From the NCBI RefSeq assembly GCF_002303925.1, contig NZ_MRCS01000002.1:62001-126000 (forward strand): a stretch of DNA of 64,000 nucleotides, read 5' to 3'. This DNA comes from Pseudomonas sp. ACN8. Its GTDB lineage: Bacteria; Pseudomonadota; Gammaproteobacteria; Pseudomonadales; Pseudomonadaceae. The translations under genes and the position numbers were made by a program. Of this stretch, positions 28,489-40,300 are shown one piece after another. The notes beneath the pieces are model-generated. The model saw only the letters and a program-made list of their open reading frames with translations, had not been told where the DNA came from and ran no database searches. The first letter of the stretch is position 1, and each line of letters starts with the position of its first letter.

Positions 28489-29811
28489 TTAGCGGTTACG
28501 CAAGCCTTCCAGCAACTTGTGCGTCGGATACCCGTCCGCCGGCCAGCCAAACGACTGCTGGGCGCTGCGGATCGCCTTGCGGGTGTTGGCGCCGATGATC
28601 CCGTCGGCGGTGCCGGCGTCATAGTTTTGCGCGCTCAGCAGGTTCTGCAGCTCGATCCGCTCGGTACGGCTCAGAGGCAGGTCATCCTTTGGCCACGTAC
28701 CGCTGATCAGGCCCGTGCCGTTGAAGCGTTCCGATAACAGGCTCACCCCCAGGGCGTAGGACGACGAGTTGTTGTACTTGAGAATCGCACGGAAGTTGTC
28801 GAGCACCAGGAAGGCCGGGCCGCGGTAACCGGCCGGCAGCAACAGTGCGGCGGACAACTGCTCCGAGCCTGCCGGGACCTGGCCGCCGTCGGGCAGCGTA
28901 ACGCCCAGTTGGCGCCATTCGGCGACACTCTTGCGAATCGTGCCATCGGCCAGCAGGTAATTGAAACCGCTCGGCAGCTGGACTTCAAAGCCCCACGGCT
29001 GTCCTCTCTGCCAGCCGGAGCTTTGCAGGTAATGCGCGGTCGAGGCCAGGGCGTCAGCCGAACTGCCCCAGATATCGCGACGGCCGTCGCCATCGAAGTC
29101 GACGGCGTGGGTGTTGTAGGTGGTCGGGATGAACTGGGTCTGGCCCATGGCGCCGGCCCAGGAACCCAGCATCTTCTCGGGTTCGATGTCGCCTTGTTGC
29201 AGGATTTGCAGGGCCGCGATCAATTGCGCGTGGGCGAAGCCGGGACGGCGGCCTTCGTAGGCCAGGGTCGCCAGCGAGTTGATCACCGACTTGCTGCCCT
29301 GGAATTGCCCGAAGTTACTTTCCATTCCCCAGACCGCCACCAGTGCCTGGCGATCGACGCCATAGCGCTGCTCGATACTTTGCAGGACGTCAGCGTACTG
29401 GTCGACCAGCGACTGGCCTTTGCGTACCCGCAGCGGCGACAAGGCACCGTCCAGGTATTCCCACACCGGTTTTGCGAATTCCGGTTGGCTGCGGTCGGCG
29501 CGAATCACGCTGGGGTCGAAGCTGACATTGGCGAAAGCGCGATCAAACAGATCGGCGCGGATACCGGCGGCCAGGGCATCCTTGCGGAAACCCGCCTGCC
29601 ATTCGGCGAAGGTCTGGGTCGGCTGGATGTCGAGGTTCTCACCGGTCGGAACCACTGGCGGAACAACCGCCGGGGCGGTAGCGACAGGAAGCGTCTGAAG
29701 CGGCTGAGCGTCGGCTGCGGTCGGTTTTTCCGCACAGGCGACAAGCAAAACAAGGCTGGAGGCAGCGATCAATTGGCGTAAGTGCCAACGACGGGAAAGA
29801 CAAAAGGGCAT
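28489..29811 (-). CDS. sltB3: Lytic murein transglycosylase with peptidoglycan-binding domain (SltB3-like)
   Basis: A 440-residue MltB-family enzyme: signal with lipobox LLVAC, catalytic glutamate in WGMESNFGQFQG, the family block GAMGQTQFIPTTYNTHAVDF (shown within 20), and a C-terminal peptidoglycan-binding domain 1 (about 375-438). It matches P. aeruginosa PA3992 (SltB3) by domain layout and location. The ATG at 29811 (MPFCLSRRWHL) is chosen over 29853. It cleaves glycan strands in the periplasm. Confidence 0.88.
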   Translation of the reverse strand: MPFCLSRRWHLRQLIAASSLVLLVACAEKPTAADAQPLQTLPVATAPAVVPPVVPTGENLDIQPTQTFAEWQAGFRKDALAAGIRADLFDRAFANVSFDPSVIRADRSQPEFAKPVWEYLDGALSPLRVRKGQSLVDQYADVLQSIEQRYGVDRQALVAVWGMESNFGQFQGSKSVINSLATLAYEGRRPGFAHAQLIAALQILQQGDIEPEKMLGSWAGAMGQTQFIPTTYNTHAVDFDGDGRRDIWGSSADALASTAHYLQSSGWQRGQPWGFEVQLPSGFNYLLADGTIRKSVAEWRQLGVTLPDGGQVPAGSEQLSAALLLPAGYRGPAFLVLDNFRAILKYNNSSSYALGVSLLSERFNGTGLISGTWPKDDLPLSRTERIELQNLLSAQNYDAGTADGIIGANTRKAIRSAQQSFGWPADGYPTHKLLEGLRNR

Positions 29812-29872
29812 GCACGGGTCCAGGGAATACGAATCAGGTACAGACCTTAACATGTCGAAGGGGTGTTCTGCT

Positions 29873-30037
29873 TTATGCAGCCAGAAAGTAAGAAGCCTCC
29901 CAGCTGTCAGACTGGAAGGCTTCGCGGCGGTAACTGCCTTTGCCCTTGGCCGGGCGTTCCAGGCGGCTGCGGAACAATGGCTGGGCGATGATGGATTTGG
30001 CCTTGTTTGGGCCGTGTTTCGACGGCTTTTTGCTCAT
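29873..30037 (-). CDS. arfA: Alternative ribosome-rescue factor ArfA
   Basis: A 54-residue basic protein starting MSKKPSKHGPNKAKSIIAQP. It holds the ArfA core PLFRSRLERPAKGKGSYRRE. ArfA brings RF2 to ribosomes stalled on non-stop mRNA when tmRNA is insufficient. A 12-bp stem with an 8-base loop lies inside the last third of the gene and is followed by a U-rich stretch, the arrangement that truncates arfA mRNA in other proteobacteria and makes ArfA depend on tmRNA failure. The ATG at 30037 has GAGAAG upstream; a longer frame from 30079 lacks one. Confidence 0.93.
   Translation of the reverse strand: MSKKPSKHGPNKAKSIIAQPLFRSRLERPAKGKGSYRREAFQSDSWEASYFLAA
29892..29923 (-). terminator. In-gene hairpin of arfA (terminator or RNase III site)
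   Basis: In the arfA mRNA, GAAGCCTTCCAG pairs over 12 positions (one G-U) with CTGGGAGGCTTC across an 8-base loop; TTACTTTCTGG follows. The stop codon lies about 17 bases further on. Confidence 0.8.
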
Positions 30038-30135
30038 GGTGACTTCTCGCAAGTGAATGGATTTTGCGAGGCGAATCATCGGCCGAAGTTGAAAGGCTGT
30101 CCAGTCCCGATGTCTGTCTGAAAAAGCGCCGCTCT

Positions 30136-30238
30136 TTGTAGGAGCGAGCTTGCTCGCGAAGCACTTGAGGGCGCCGCGTTAAATCAGAACGTCTGCGTTA
30201 TCGTTAACGACCTTCGCGAGCAAGCTCGCTCCTACAAG
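30136..30238. repeat. REPIN between arfA and holA
   Basis: TGTAGGAGCGAGCTTGCTCG (30138) and its inverted copy ending at 30237. Both arms carry the rarer TGTAGG start, the AGCTTGCT centre and the CGCGAA end. Confidence 0.9.
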
Positions 30239-30246
30239 GAGCGGGG

Positions 30247-31284
30247 TTACTCAGCGGGCAGGGTCAGGCGCTGCCCAGCCATCAGCAACGTCAACCGGCT
30301 CAAACTCATCCACGGCGAACCGGCCGCCTGGCCCTTGATCTGCGCATCAATGCGTTGCGCTTCGAGCAGCAGTTGTGCCCAGCGTTGTGCCGAGTAGCGC
30401 TGCAGGGCTTTGCTCACCAACGGTTTACGTTTGTCCCAGACCGGCGGTTTGGCCTGACTGAAGGCCTTGTCCAATGGCGTACCCTGGCTGTATTGCAGGG
30501 AAATATTGGCCAGCAGGCGCAACTCCCGGGCCAGGGCCCAGAGAATCACCGGCGGCTCGACGCCTTCACCGCGCAACCCTTCGAGCATGCGCAACGCGTG
30601 GGCCGCTTCACCATTGAGCACCGCATCGGTCAGGCCAAAGACGTCGAAGCGCGCACTGTCAGCCACCGCGGCCTGCACGGTTTCAACAGTGATCTGGCCG
30701 CCTTCGGCCATCAGTTTGAGCTTTTCGATTTCCTGGGCGGCGGCCAGCAAATTGCCCTCTACCCGCGCCGCGATCAGCTCAACGGCGTCCTGGCTGGCGG
30801 AAAGCCCGGCCTGGGACAAACGTTGGCGGATCCAGCTTGGCAACTGGGCAACATCGACCGGCCAGATCTGCACGAACTGGGTCTGCTGTCCTTCGACCAG
30901 CGCTTTGCCCCACTTGGTTTTCTGCGCGCTGCCATCGAGTTTCGGCAAGTTGATCAGCAGTATGGTGTCGTCGGCCGGACGCGAGCAGTACTCGATCAGC
31001 GCGGCGGCGCCCTTGTCGCCGGGTTTTCCGGAAGGCAGGCGCAGTTCCAGCAGGCGCTTTTCGGCGAACAGCGACATGCTGGCACCGGCTTGCAGCAGCG
31101 TCCCCCAGTCGAAACTGGCGTCGGCGGCAAACACCTGGCGTTCATCGAATCCCTGCTGACGGGCGGCAGCGCGAACAGCGTCGGCCGCCTCCTGGCACAA
31201 CAACGGGTCATCGCCGCTGATGATATAGACCGGCGCAAGGGCGCCTTGCAGGTGTTTGGCGAGTTGGGCGGGGGCGAGCTTCAT
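30247..31284 (-). CDS. holA: DNA polymerase III delta subunit HolA
   Basis: A 345-residue clamp-loader subunit starting MKLAPAQLAKHLQGALAPVY, with the conserved YIISGDDPLLCQEA segment. HolA opens the beta clamp during loading at replication forks. It lies 39 bases after lptE on the same strand, the leuS-lptE-holA order common in gammaproteobacteria. A ten-pair GC hairpin (31297-31318) occupies the lptE-holA gap. Confidence 0.96.
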   Translation of the reverse strand: MKLAPAQLAKHLQGALAPVYIISGDDPLLCQEAADAVRAAARQQGFDERQVFAADASFDWGTLLQAGASMSLFAEKRLLELRLPSGKPGDKGAAALIEYCSRPADDTILLINLPKLDGSAQKTKWGKALVEGQQTQFVQIWPVDVAQLPSWIRQRLSQAGLSASQDAVELIAARVEGNLLAAAQEIEKLKLMAEGGQITVETVQAAVADSARFDVFGLTDAVLNGEAAHALRMLEGLRGEGVEPPVILWALARELRLLANISLQYSQGTPLDKAFSQAKPPVWDKRKPLVSKALQRYSAQRWAQLLLEAQRIDAQIKGQAAGSPWMSLSRLTLLMAGQRLTLPAE

Positions 31285-31296
31285 AAGAGGGGGCGA

Positions 31297-31318
31297 ACGG
31301 GGCGCCCGGGCGCCCCGT
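31297..31318. promoter_or_regulatory. 22-base GC palindrome in the lptE-holA gap
   Basis: ACGGGGCGCC-CG-GGCGCCCCGT is perfectly self-complementary. No T tract follows on either strand, so it is more likely an mRNA stabiliser or processing site than a terminator. Confidence 0.5.
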
Positions 31319-31323
31319 AAGTC

Positions 31324-31929
31324 TTACTGCTGCGGCAGTTCGACAGGCGACTGACGCGGGGTATCCGCTTCAGCCTTCTTTGCCGCTTCCAGTGCCGCGG
31401 CATCAGCCTTGGCTCTGGCTTCGGCGGTCTGCTGCAACTTGTTCAGTTGGGTCGGGCTCAGTTGTTCCAGGCGCAGCATCATGCGCTGGACCATCTCCCG
31501 GCGACCTTCTGTCCGGGCTGTTTCAGCTTCCTGGTCAGAGCCCACCAGGTTGTTGCCGTCGTGCATGTAGATTTTCTGCACTTCGATTTTGTCGCTCAGC
31601 AGTGCCAGATCACCGCGACCAAGGATGTCGTAGTTCAGCACGGTGGTGATCTGGTACTCGCCGGCATGACCGGCCCCTGCGTAACTGAGGATGCGCTGGG
31701 TTTCCTGTTCATTGGTCAGCACCAGCTTGTAAGGAGCGCCGTTATAGACCTTGACGCCGCTGCCAGTCAGTACCTGACGCAACTGGGTAACGGTTGGGCC
31801 ATAAGCGTTACGTGCGCTCAGGTCGAGTTCCTTGATCGCCAGTTCATTGGTGCCGGTGCCGCGCAGCTGGAAACCGCAGGCGCTCAGCAGAACCGCGAGG
31901 CCCATCACCAGCAGATTGCGTTTGATCAT
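31324..31929 (-). CDS. lptE: LPS-assembly lipoprotein LptE
   Basis: A 201-residue lipoprotein starting MIKRNLLVMGLAVLLSACGF (lipobox LSAC, Cys18). GFQLRGTGT follows, typical of LptE/RlpB. LptE plugs and assembles the LptD translocon that inserts LPS into the outer membrane. The C terminus has an alanine- and lysine-rich helical tail (AEARAKADAAALEAAKKAEA). GGGGAG precedes the ATG at 31929; the frame from 31965 lacks support. Confidence 0.94.
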   Translation of the reverse strand: MIKRNLLVMGLAVLLSACGFQLRGTGTNELAIKELDLSARNAYGPTVTQLRQVLTGSGVKVYNGAPYKLVLTNEQETQRILSYAGAGHAGEYQITTVLNYDILGRGDLALLSDKIEVQKIYMHDGNNLVGSDQEAETARTEGRREMVQRMMLRLEQLSPTQLNKLQQTAEARAKADAAALEAAKKAEADTPRQSPVELPQQ

Positions 31930-31954
31930 CTTGTTGCTCCCCTTGAAACCATGT

Positions 31955-32008
31955 GGGCCGATCAAGCGGCCCGAAAGGTTTTACTCGGCGCCAGGCTCAC
32001 CTGGCGCC
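31955..32008. promoter_or_regulatory. Two hairpins in the leuS-lptE gap
   Basis: GGCGCCAGG-CTCA-CCTGGCGCC (31987-32008) and GGGCCG-ATCAAG-CGGCCC (31955-31972) lie in series in the 87-base gap. Neither has a U tract in the leuS direction. Confidence 0.5.
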
Positions 32009-32016
32009 TGATCCAA

Positions 32017-34848
<2,832 letters not shown>

Positions 34849-34904
34849 TCATGGAGGCTAAGCTCTAACTGGGGAGTAGGTCTTATCTTCCAATGAGGTG
34901 AGGG

Positions 34905-35225
34905 ATGGTTGAGTCACAGCAAAAAGCTACGAAACCGGAGCTGTACGAAAGACTGATCGATCGTTTGGCCCTGGCCCTGGAAGCGGCAAGAACTGCTGGC
35001 CGGTTGCGTGACGTACGCCCTCTGGAGCTGGAACTGCGTGGCCTCAGCCTCGCAGAGTTTGCACTGGTCAAGGCGTATCTGGATCGCAGTGAGCGTGAGA
35101 CGCACGGATGCTTGTCAGAGGCGGTAAAGCAACTCGACGCACCACGCTCCGCCAAGATCATCTGGCTCAAGGACAAGGTTCCCGGCAGAGACGCGGTAAA
35201 GGTCCGGTCTTTGCAGTTCAAATAA
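34905..35225 (+). CDS. Hypothetical 106-residue protein divergent from leuS
   Basis: A small, soluble, mostly helical protein (MVESQQKATKPELYERLIDR at the start). A good ribosome site (GAGGTGAGGG) precedes the ATG. The first half is leucine- and charge-rich (ERLIDRLALALEAARTAGRL) and could form amphipathic helices. No cysteine cluster is present, so it is not the zinc-ribbon YbeL found beside leuS in E. coli, although it holds a similar position. I do not recognise the family. Confidence 0.75.
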   Translation: MVESQQKATKPELYERLIDRLALALEAARTAGRLRDVRPLELELRGLSLAEFALVKAYLDRSERETHGCLSEAVKQLDAPRSAKIIWLKDKVPGRDAVKVRSLQFK

Positions 35226-35309
35226 GACGCAGAGCCGTGCTCCATGGTTTTTTGAAGCATAGTCCTTCTGTATTGATTGTCGCATTGCGCTAACCCACTT
35301 AGGCTTCGG

Positions 35310-35326
35310 GCATCTCCAGGAGATGC
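35310..35326 (+). promoter_or_regulatory. 17-base palindrome covering the elyC ribosome site
   Basis: GCATCTCC-A-GGAGATGC ends three bases before the ATG and contains the AGGAG Shine-Dalgarno. Folding would hide the ribosome site; as DNA it could also be an operator. Confidence 0.45.
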
Positions 35327-35329
35327 TCG

Positions 35330-36091
35330 ATGCCTTTTCGTTACTTTGTAAAACAACTTCTATTGCCCCCCGGCATTCTATTGCTGCTGCTTTTGCTTGC
35401 CTGGTGGTTGCGCCGCTCAAGGCCAAGGCTTGCCGGTGTGTGCTTTGCACTGGGGCTGGGTGGTCTTTGGCTGATGAGCCTGCCGGTGGTGGTGCAGTGG
35501 AGTGCCGGCCTGCTCGAACGTGAGCCACCGCTGGCTCGCGACGAATGGGCGGTGCTGGGGCAGCGCGCGGACGCCATCGTTGTTCTTGGTTCCGGGCGCG
35601 AGCGTGGTGATGTGGCCTGGGGTGCCGACCAGCCAACGGGTATCGGCCTGGAACGCCAGCGCTTTGCCGCTCGGCTGGCCAAGGCTTCCGGCCTGCCGGT
35701 ACTGACCAGCGGCGGCTTGCATTACGGCACTCCGCCAAGCGAGGCGCAGATGATGGCTGACTCCTTGCGTGACGATTTTGGCGTGACCGTGCGCTGGCAG
35801 GAAGGACGCAGCCGCACGACCTGGGAAAATGCCCGGTTCAGCGCCCAGGTGTTGCTGCCACAGGGTATCAAGCGCGTGGTGCTCGTGACTCATGCCGGGC
35901 ATATGCCACGGGCGGTCTGGAGTTTCCGCAAGGCCGGGTTCGAGGTGGTACCGGCGCCGGTAGGGTTTCTGGGCGGCGACAATGCGCGGCCACTGGGTGG
36001 CTGGATGCCGGAGTACAAGGCGATCTGGCAGAACGGACAGTTGATGAACGAGGCGGTGGGGCAGATCGGTTATTCGTTGTTCTACCGATAA
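35330..36091 (+). CDS. elyC: YdcF/ElyC-family envelope protein (DUF218)
   Basis: A 253-residue protein with two N-terminal membrane segments (about 8-25 and 35-55) and a DUF218 domain in the periplasm (ADAIVVLGSGRERG, LTSGG, SRTTWENARFSAQVL, VVLVTHAGHMPRA). E. coli ElyC affects undecaprenyl-phosphate-dependent envelope synthesis at low temperature. Enzymatic activity is unknown; the ElyC assignment is by domain order and length (259 in E. coli). Confidence 0.82.
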   Translation: MPFRYFVKQLLLPPGILLLLLLLAWWLRRSRPRLAGVCFALGLGGLWLMSLPVVVQWSAGLLEREPPLARDEWAVLGQRADAIVVLGSGRERGDVAWGADQPTGIGLERQRFAARLAKASGLPVLTSGGLHYGTPPSEAQMMADSLRDDFGVTVRWQEGRSRTTWENARFSAQVLLPQGIKRVVLVTHAGHMPRAVWSFRKAGFEVVPAPVGFLGGDNARPLGGWMPEYKAIWQNGQLMNEAVGQIGYSLFYR

Positions 36092-36111
36092 CCGAACGGT
36101 TACCCACGTCC

Positions 36112-36195
36112 TGTAGGAGCGAGCTTGCTCGCGATGGTGTGTCAGTCAACACAGCGGCGCCTGGTACACCATCGCGAGCAAGCTCGCTCCTACAG
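36112..36195. repeat. REPIN between convergent elyC and lnt
   Basis: TGTAGGAGCGAGCTTGCTCG and its inverted copy. Both arms have the TGTAGG start and AGCTTGCT centre. A TTTTT run follows the right arm, so it may also end elyC transcription. Confidence 0.9.
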
Positions 36196-36213
36196 TTTTT
36201 ATGCGGTGTCAGT

Positions 36214-37737
36214 TCAGACGGTCTTGGCCATCCGGCTCGCAATCAGCGCCCAGCCAAACAACAACACGCAGAGAATGAGCAATGGCCACGAACGCCATTC
36301 CAGGTACGGCGTGAGGTTGTGCATCGGCACCACTTCGCCATACAGGATGCCGCGTTCGAACTGCGGGATCTGATCGGTAATCTGACCAAACGGGTTGATC
36401 AGGCCGGACACGCCGTTGTTGGTGGCGCGGATCATCCAGCGGCCAGCCTCCAGCGCACGCATCTGCGCCATCTGCAGGTGTTGCAGCGGGCCGATGGAGG
36501 TGCCGAACCAGGTGTCGTTGCTGATGGTCAGCAACAGGTCGCTGCGGGCGGCAAGGCTGGCGGCGAATTCCGGGTAAACCACCTCATAACAGATGTATGG
36601 CGCGATCTGATAACCCTTGGCTTGCAGCAGCGGCTGGTCAGCCGGGCCGCGAGCGAAGTCCGACATCGGCAGGTCGAAGAAGGCGATCAGCCCGCGCAAC
36701 ACATCCTGCAGCGGAACATACTCGCCAAACGGCACCAGTTTTTGCTTGAGGTAAGTGCCGTCGCCTTCGCCGACAACGGTGATGCCATTGAAGAAGCGCT
36801 TCTCGTGGTGGACCTCCATGCGGACCGGGACGCCGGTAATCAGCGCCGATTTACGCTCGGCCGCGAAGCTGCCCATCATGTTCAGGTAGCCCTCGGCGGA
36901 CTCCTTGAGCACCGGGATCGCCGTTTCCGGCCAAATGAGAAGGTCGACTCGCCTGGAGCTGAAACTCATGTCGCGGTACAACGCCAGTTGCGCGTTGAGC
37001 TGCGTCGGGTCCCACTTCATGCTTTGTTCGATGTTGCCCTGAATGGCGGCGACGCTCAGTGGCGGGCCCGATGGGCTGGTCCAGGCATGATGTTTGAGGG
37101 TCATGCCGACCAGCCATGGCCCGACCAGCAGCAATGCGCCGGCGGCGATGAAGCCTTTGCGCCCCGTGCGAACCAGGCGCAAGCCGTTGTAGATCAGCGC
37201 GGCCGTCAGGGCCAGGGTGAAGGAAATCAGCCACATCCCGCCGATAGGCGCGAGCCCGGCCAGCGGGCCATCGAGCTGGCTGTAACCGGAATACAGCCAC
37301 GGGAACCCTGTCAGGAACCAGCCGCGGAAGGCTTCCTGGCCGACCCACAGTGCCGCGAAGGCCAGGGCGTCGGCCAGCGGCGCTTCATTTCGGCGCAGCC
37401 AGCGCGCCCAGATCCAGGCGGGCAGGGCAAAGAACCAGGCAATCGCCGCGGTGAAGAGCAGCATCAGGAAGCCGGCCAGCAAGACCGAGGCGCCGCCGAA
37501 GTGGTGAATGCTGTAGTAGATCCAGCTGGTGCCGGCACCGAACAGGCCGAAACCGAAACACCAGCCTCGACCCAGTGCCTGACGCGGGCTCAGCTCGCGC
37601 AGGCCCGCATAGAACAGCCCGACGGCGAGCAGTGCCAGTGGCCAGATATCGAACGGCGCCAGGGCCAGTGTGGTGATTGCACCGGCCGCCACGGCCAGCA
37701 GGTTACCGGGCCAGCCGGGGCGGGTTGTCCAGCGCAT
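36214..37737 (-). CDS. lnt: Apolipoprotein N-acyltransferase Lnt
   Basis: A 507-residue inner-membrane protein with six or so N-terminal membrane segments followed by a nitrilase domain. Catalytic residues are visible as the glutamate in IWPETAIPV, the lysine in YLKQKLVPFGEY and the cysteine in PYICYEVVYP. It adds the third acyl chain to lipoproteins before Lol sorting. It ends the phoH-ybeY-corC-lnt run, eight bases after corC, an order conserved in gammaproteobacteria. Confidence 0.97.
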   Translation of the reverse strand: MRWTTRPGWPGNLLAVAAGAITTLALAPFDIWPLALLAVGLFYAGLRELSPRQALGRGWCFGFGLFGAGTSWIYYSIHHFGGASVLLAGFLMLLFTAAIAWFFALPAWIWARWLRRNEAPLADALAFAALWVGQEAFRGWFLTGFPWLYSGYSQLDGPLAGLAPIGGMWLISFTLALTAALIYNGLRLVRTGRKGFIAAGALLLVGPWLVGMTLKHHAWTSPSGPPLSVAAIQGNIEQSMKWDPTQLNAQLALYRDMSFSSRRVDLLIWPETAIPVLKESAEGYLNMMGSFAAERKSALITGVPVRMEVHHEKRFFNGITVVGEGDGTYLKQKLVPFGEYVPLQDVLRGLIAFFDLPMSDFARGPADQPLLQAKGYQIAPYICYEVVYPEFAASLAARSDLLLTISNDTWFGTSIGPLQHLQMAQMRALEAGRWMIRATNNGVSGLINPFGQITDQIPQFERGILYGEVVPMHNLTPYLEWRSWPLLILCVLLFGWALIASRMAKTV

Positions 37738-37745
37738 TTCAATCC

Positions 37746-38585
37746 TTAGCGAGCAATGGGCGTCAGGCGAAGCAAGTGAATCCGACGGCTGTCGGCGTTC
37801 AGGATGCGGAAGCGGTACGGGCCGATTTCAGTGATTTCGTTACGTTTTGGCAAATGCCCGAACGCGCTCATCACCAGGCCGCCAACGGTGTCGAATTCGT
37901 CGTCGGAGAACTCGCTGTCGAAAAACTCGTTGAAGTTCTCGATCGGTGTCAGGGCCTTGATCAGGAAATCACCGCTGGGCAGCGGCTTGATGTAGCTGTC
38001 TTCTTCGACGTCGTGTTCGTCTTCGATATCGCCGACGATCTGTTCCAGCACGTCTTCGATGGTCACCAGGCCTGCCACGCCACCGTACTCGTCGATGACG
38101 ATGGCCATGTGGTTGTGGTTGGCGCGAAATTCGCGCAGCAGCACGTTAAGGCGCTTGGATTCCGGCACGAAGGTGGCCGGGCGCAGCAGGTCCTTGATGT
38201 TGAAATTGTCGCCGTTCTCCTTGAGGATCAACGGCAGCAAGTCCTTGGCCAGCAACACGCCCATCACGTCATCGTGGCTTTCGCCGATCACCGGGTAGCG
38301 GGAGTGGGCCGAGTCGACCACGGCAGGCAGGAACTCGCGGGGTGTCTGGGTCGCCTTGATGCTGACCATTTGCGAGCGCGGGACCATGATGTCCCGGACC
38401 TGCAAGTCAGCCACCTGGATGGCGCCTTCGACAATGGCCAGCGCTTCGCTGTCCAGCAGTTTGTTCTGGTGTGCATCGCGCAGCAGCTCCAGCAGCTCCT
38501 GGCGGTTTTTCGGCTCGTGGGCAAAAGCCTGGGTGAGCTTACCCAGCCATGACTTCTGCCCGTTGCTCGATCGATCTTCGCTCAT
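37746..38585 (-). CDS. corC: CBS-domain transport-associated protein CorC
   Basis: A 279-residue protein: two CBS domains (about 65-190; VRDIMVPRSQMVSI, VVIDEYGGVAGLVTIED given here within limits) and a C-terminal CorC/HlyC domain (about 205-275). No membrane segments. Linked to magnesium and cobalt efflux through CorA in Salmonella. It lies between ybeY (five bases) and lnt (eight bases). Confidence 0.95.
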   Translation of the reverse strand: MSEDRSSNGQKSWLGKLTQAFAHEPKNRQELLELLRDAHQNKLLDSEALAIVEGAIQVADLQVRDIMVPRSQMVSIKATQTPREFLPAVVDSAHSRYPVIGESHDDVMGVLLAKDLLPLILKENGDNFNIKDLLRPATFVPESKRLNVLLREFRANHNHMAIVIDEYGGVAGLVTIEDVLEQIVGDIEDEHDVEEDSYIKPLPSGDFLIKALTPIENFNEFFDSEFSDDEFDTVGGLVMSAFGHLPKRNEITEIGPYRFRILNADSRRIHLLRLTPIAR

Positions 38586-38590
38586 AGCGA

Positions 38591-39085
38591 TTACTCTGAA
38601 TCCTTTGTTGTTTCGGTAGGGAGTGCGTCGGTTTCGTCGTCCGCGTACGGATCGGGAAAGCCCAGTTCTGCAAGCAACGTTCGTTCCAGTGCTTCCATTT
38701 CTTCGGCTTCCTCGTCATCAATATGGTCGTAACCAAGCAGATGCAAGCAGCCGTGAATCACCAGATGCGCCCAATGGGCCTTGAGTGCCTTGCCCTGTTC
38801 AGCGGCTTCGCGCTCGACCACGGCTACGCAGATCACCAGATCGCCCAGCAGCGGGATGTCGAGGAACTCATCCGGCACGTCGGCCGGGAATGACAAGACG
38901 TTGGTTGCGTAGTCCTTTTGCCGCCAGGTGTGATTCAGCTCGCGCCCTTCGGCTTCGTCGACCAGACGAATGGTCATCTCCGAGTCGGCGGTGCGCTGGC
39001 GCAGGGCCAGTTCGCACCACTGGCGGAACTCCGCTTCGCCGGGGGCGCAGGCTTCGGTAGCGATTTGCAGGTCAAGCTCAAGCAT
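38591..39085 (-). CDS. ybeY: Endoribonuclease YbeY
   Basis: A 164-residue metalloprotein with the zinc motif [11 protein letters not shown]. YbeY acts in 16S rRNA 3'-end maturation and ribosome quality control. The ATG at 39085 (MLELDLQIA) is used; a longer frame lies inside phoH. It overlaps phoH by eight bases. Confidence 0.96.
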   Translation of the reverse strand: MLELDLQIATEACAPGEAEFRQWCELALRQRTADSEMTIRLVDEAEGRELNHTWRQKDYATNVLSFPADVPDEFLDIPLLGDLVICVAVVEREAAEQGKALKAHWAHLVIHGCLHLLGYDHIDDEEAEEMEALERTLLAELGFPDPYADDETDALPTETTKDSE

Positions 39086-40085
39086 CGCGGCGGCTATCCT
39101 TGGCGGCGGCATCTTCGGCCGCTTTGGTTTCGAAGCGCTCATAGGCTTCGACGATGCGCTGCACCAGTGGATGGCGCACGACGTCCTTGGGCTGGAAATG
39201 GGTGAAGCTGATCCCCGGTACATCCTTGAGCACTTCAATCACGTGATGCAGGCCGGACTTGGTGCCGCGTGGCAGGTCGACCTGGGTGATGTCCCCGGTG
39301 ATGACGGCCGTGGAACCGAAGCCGATCCGGGTCAGGAACATCTTCATTTGTTCGACCGTGGTGTTCTGGCTTTCGTCGAGAATGATGAAGCTGTTGTTCA
39401 GCGTACGGCCGCGCATGTAGGCCAGCGGCGCGACTTCGATCACCTGGCGCTCGATCAGCTTGGCGACGTATTCGAAGCCGAGCATTTCGTAAAGCGCGTC
39501 GTAGAGCGGGCGCAGGTACGGGTCGATTTTTTGCGACAGGTCGCCGGGCAGGAAGCCGAGTTTTTCACCCGCTTCGACCGCCGGACGAACCAGCAGGATG
39601 CGGCGAATCTGCTCGCGCTCCAGTGCATCCACCGCGCAGGCCACGGCCAGGTAGGTCTTGCCGGTACCGGCCGGGCCGATGCCGAAGTTGATATCGTTAC
39701 CGAGGATTTCCTTCACGTAGCGCACTTGATTCAAGCCGCGTGGGCGAATCATGCCTTTCTTGGTGCGCAAGGCCACGGACGGTTCGGCGGGGGAGTGGTT
39801 GTCCAGCTGCTCGACGGCCGATTCCTGCAGGAACAGGTGCACCATGTCCGGCGACAGCTCGGTACCCTTGGTTTCCCGGTACAGGCGGCGCAGGAGGTTT
39901 TCCGCGGAGGTGGTGTGTTTGGGTTCGCCGATCAGCTCGAACTGGTTTCCGCGATTGCGGATCTCAATGGTCAGGCGCTGTTCGATCAAGCGCAGGTGCT
40001 CGTCGAATTGCCCGCACAGATTGGCGAAGCGACGAGCTTCAAAAGGCTCGAGGATGAAACGATGTGGTTCTATGGGTGCGTTCAA
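39078..40085 (-). CDS. ybeZ: PhoH-like ATPase (YbeZ)
   Basis: A 335-residue P-loop protein with Walker [12 protein letters not shown] and Walker [10 protein letters not shown]. PhoH-family ATPases next to ybeY interact with it in RNA metabolism and may act as RNA helicases. The downstream overlap with ybeY argues for coupled synthesis. Confidence 0.95.
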   Translation of the reverse strand: MNAPIEPHRFILEPFEARRFANLCGQFDEHLRLIEQRLTIEIRNRGNQFELIGEPKHTTSAENLLRRLYRETKGTELSPDMVHLFLQESAVEQLDNHSPAEPSVALRTKKGMIRPRGLNQVRYVKEILGNDINFGIGPAGTGKTYLAVACAVDALEREQIRRILLVRPAVEAGEKLGFLPGDLSQKIDPYLRPLYDALYEMLGFEYVAKLIERQVIEVAPLAYMRGRTLNNSFIILDESQNTTVEQMKMFLTRIGFGSTAVITGDITQVDLPRGTKSGLHHVIEVLKDVPGISFTHFQPKDVVRHPLVQRIVEAYERFETKAAEDAAAKDSRRDA

Positions 40086-40197
40086 GGTCGTATTTAGCCG
40101 CCCTGGGGCAATAGTGATGAATCAAGGATAGCGCCAGTGGCGTGGGTGCGAAAGCTCTTAAATATTGCAATCCGATCCTTGCGTCTGGCGCGGCCCC

Positions 40198-40290
40198 TGT
40201 GGGAGCGAGCTTGCTCGCGATGACGGCCTGACATTCAATAAATGAGTTGTCTGGCCTGACGCTATCGCGAGCAAGCTCGCTCCCACAGGG
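40198..40290. repeat. REPIN between miaB and phoH
   Basis: TGTGGGAGCGAGCTTGCTCG (40198) and its inverted copy near 40264-40288, both AGCTTGCT type, about 40 bases apart. Confidence 0.9.
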
Positions 40291-40300
40291 ATCTTCGGTG

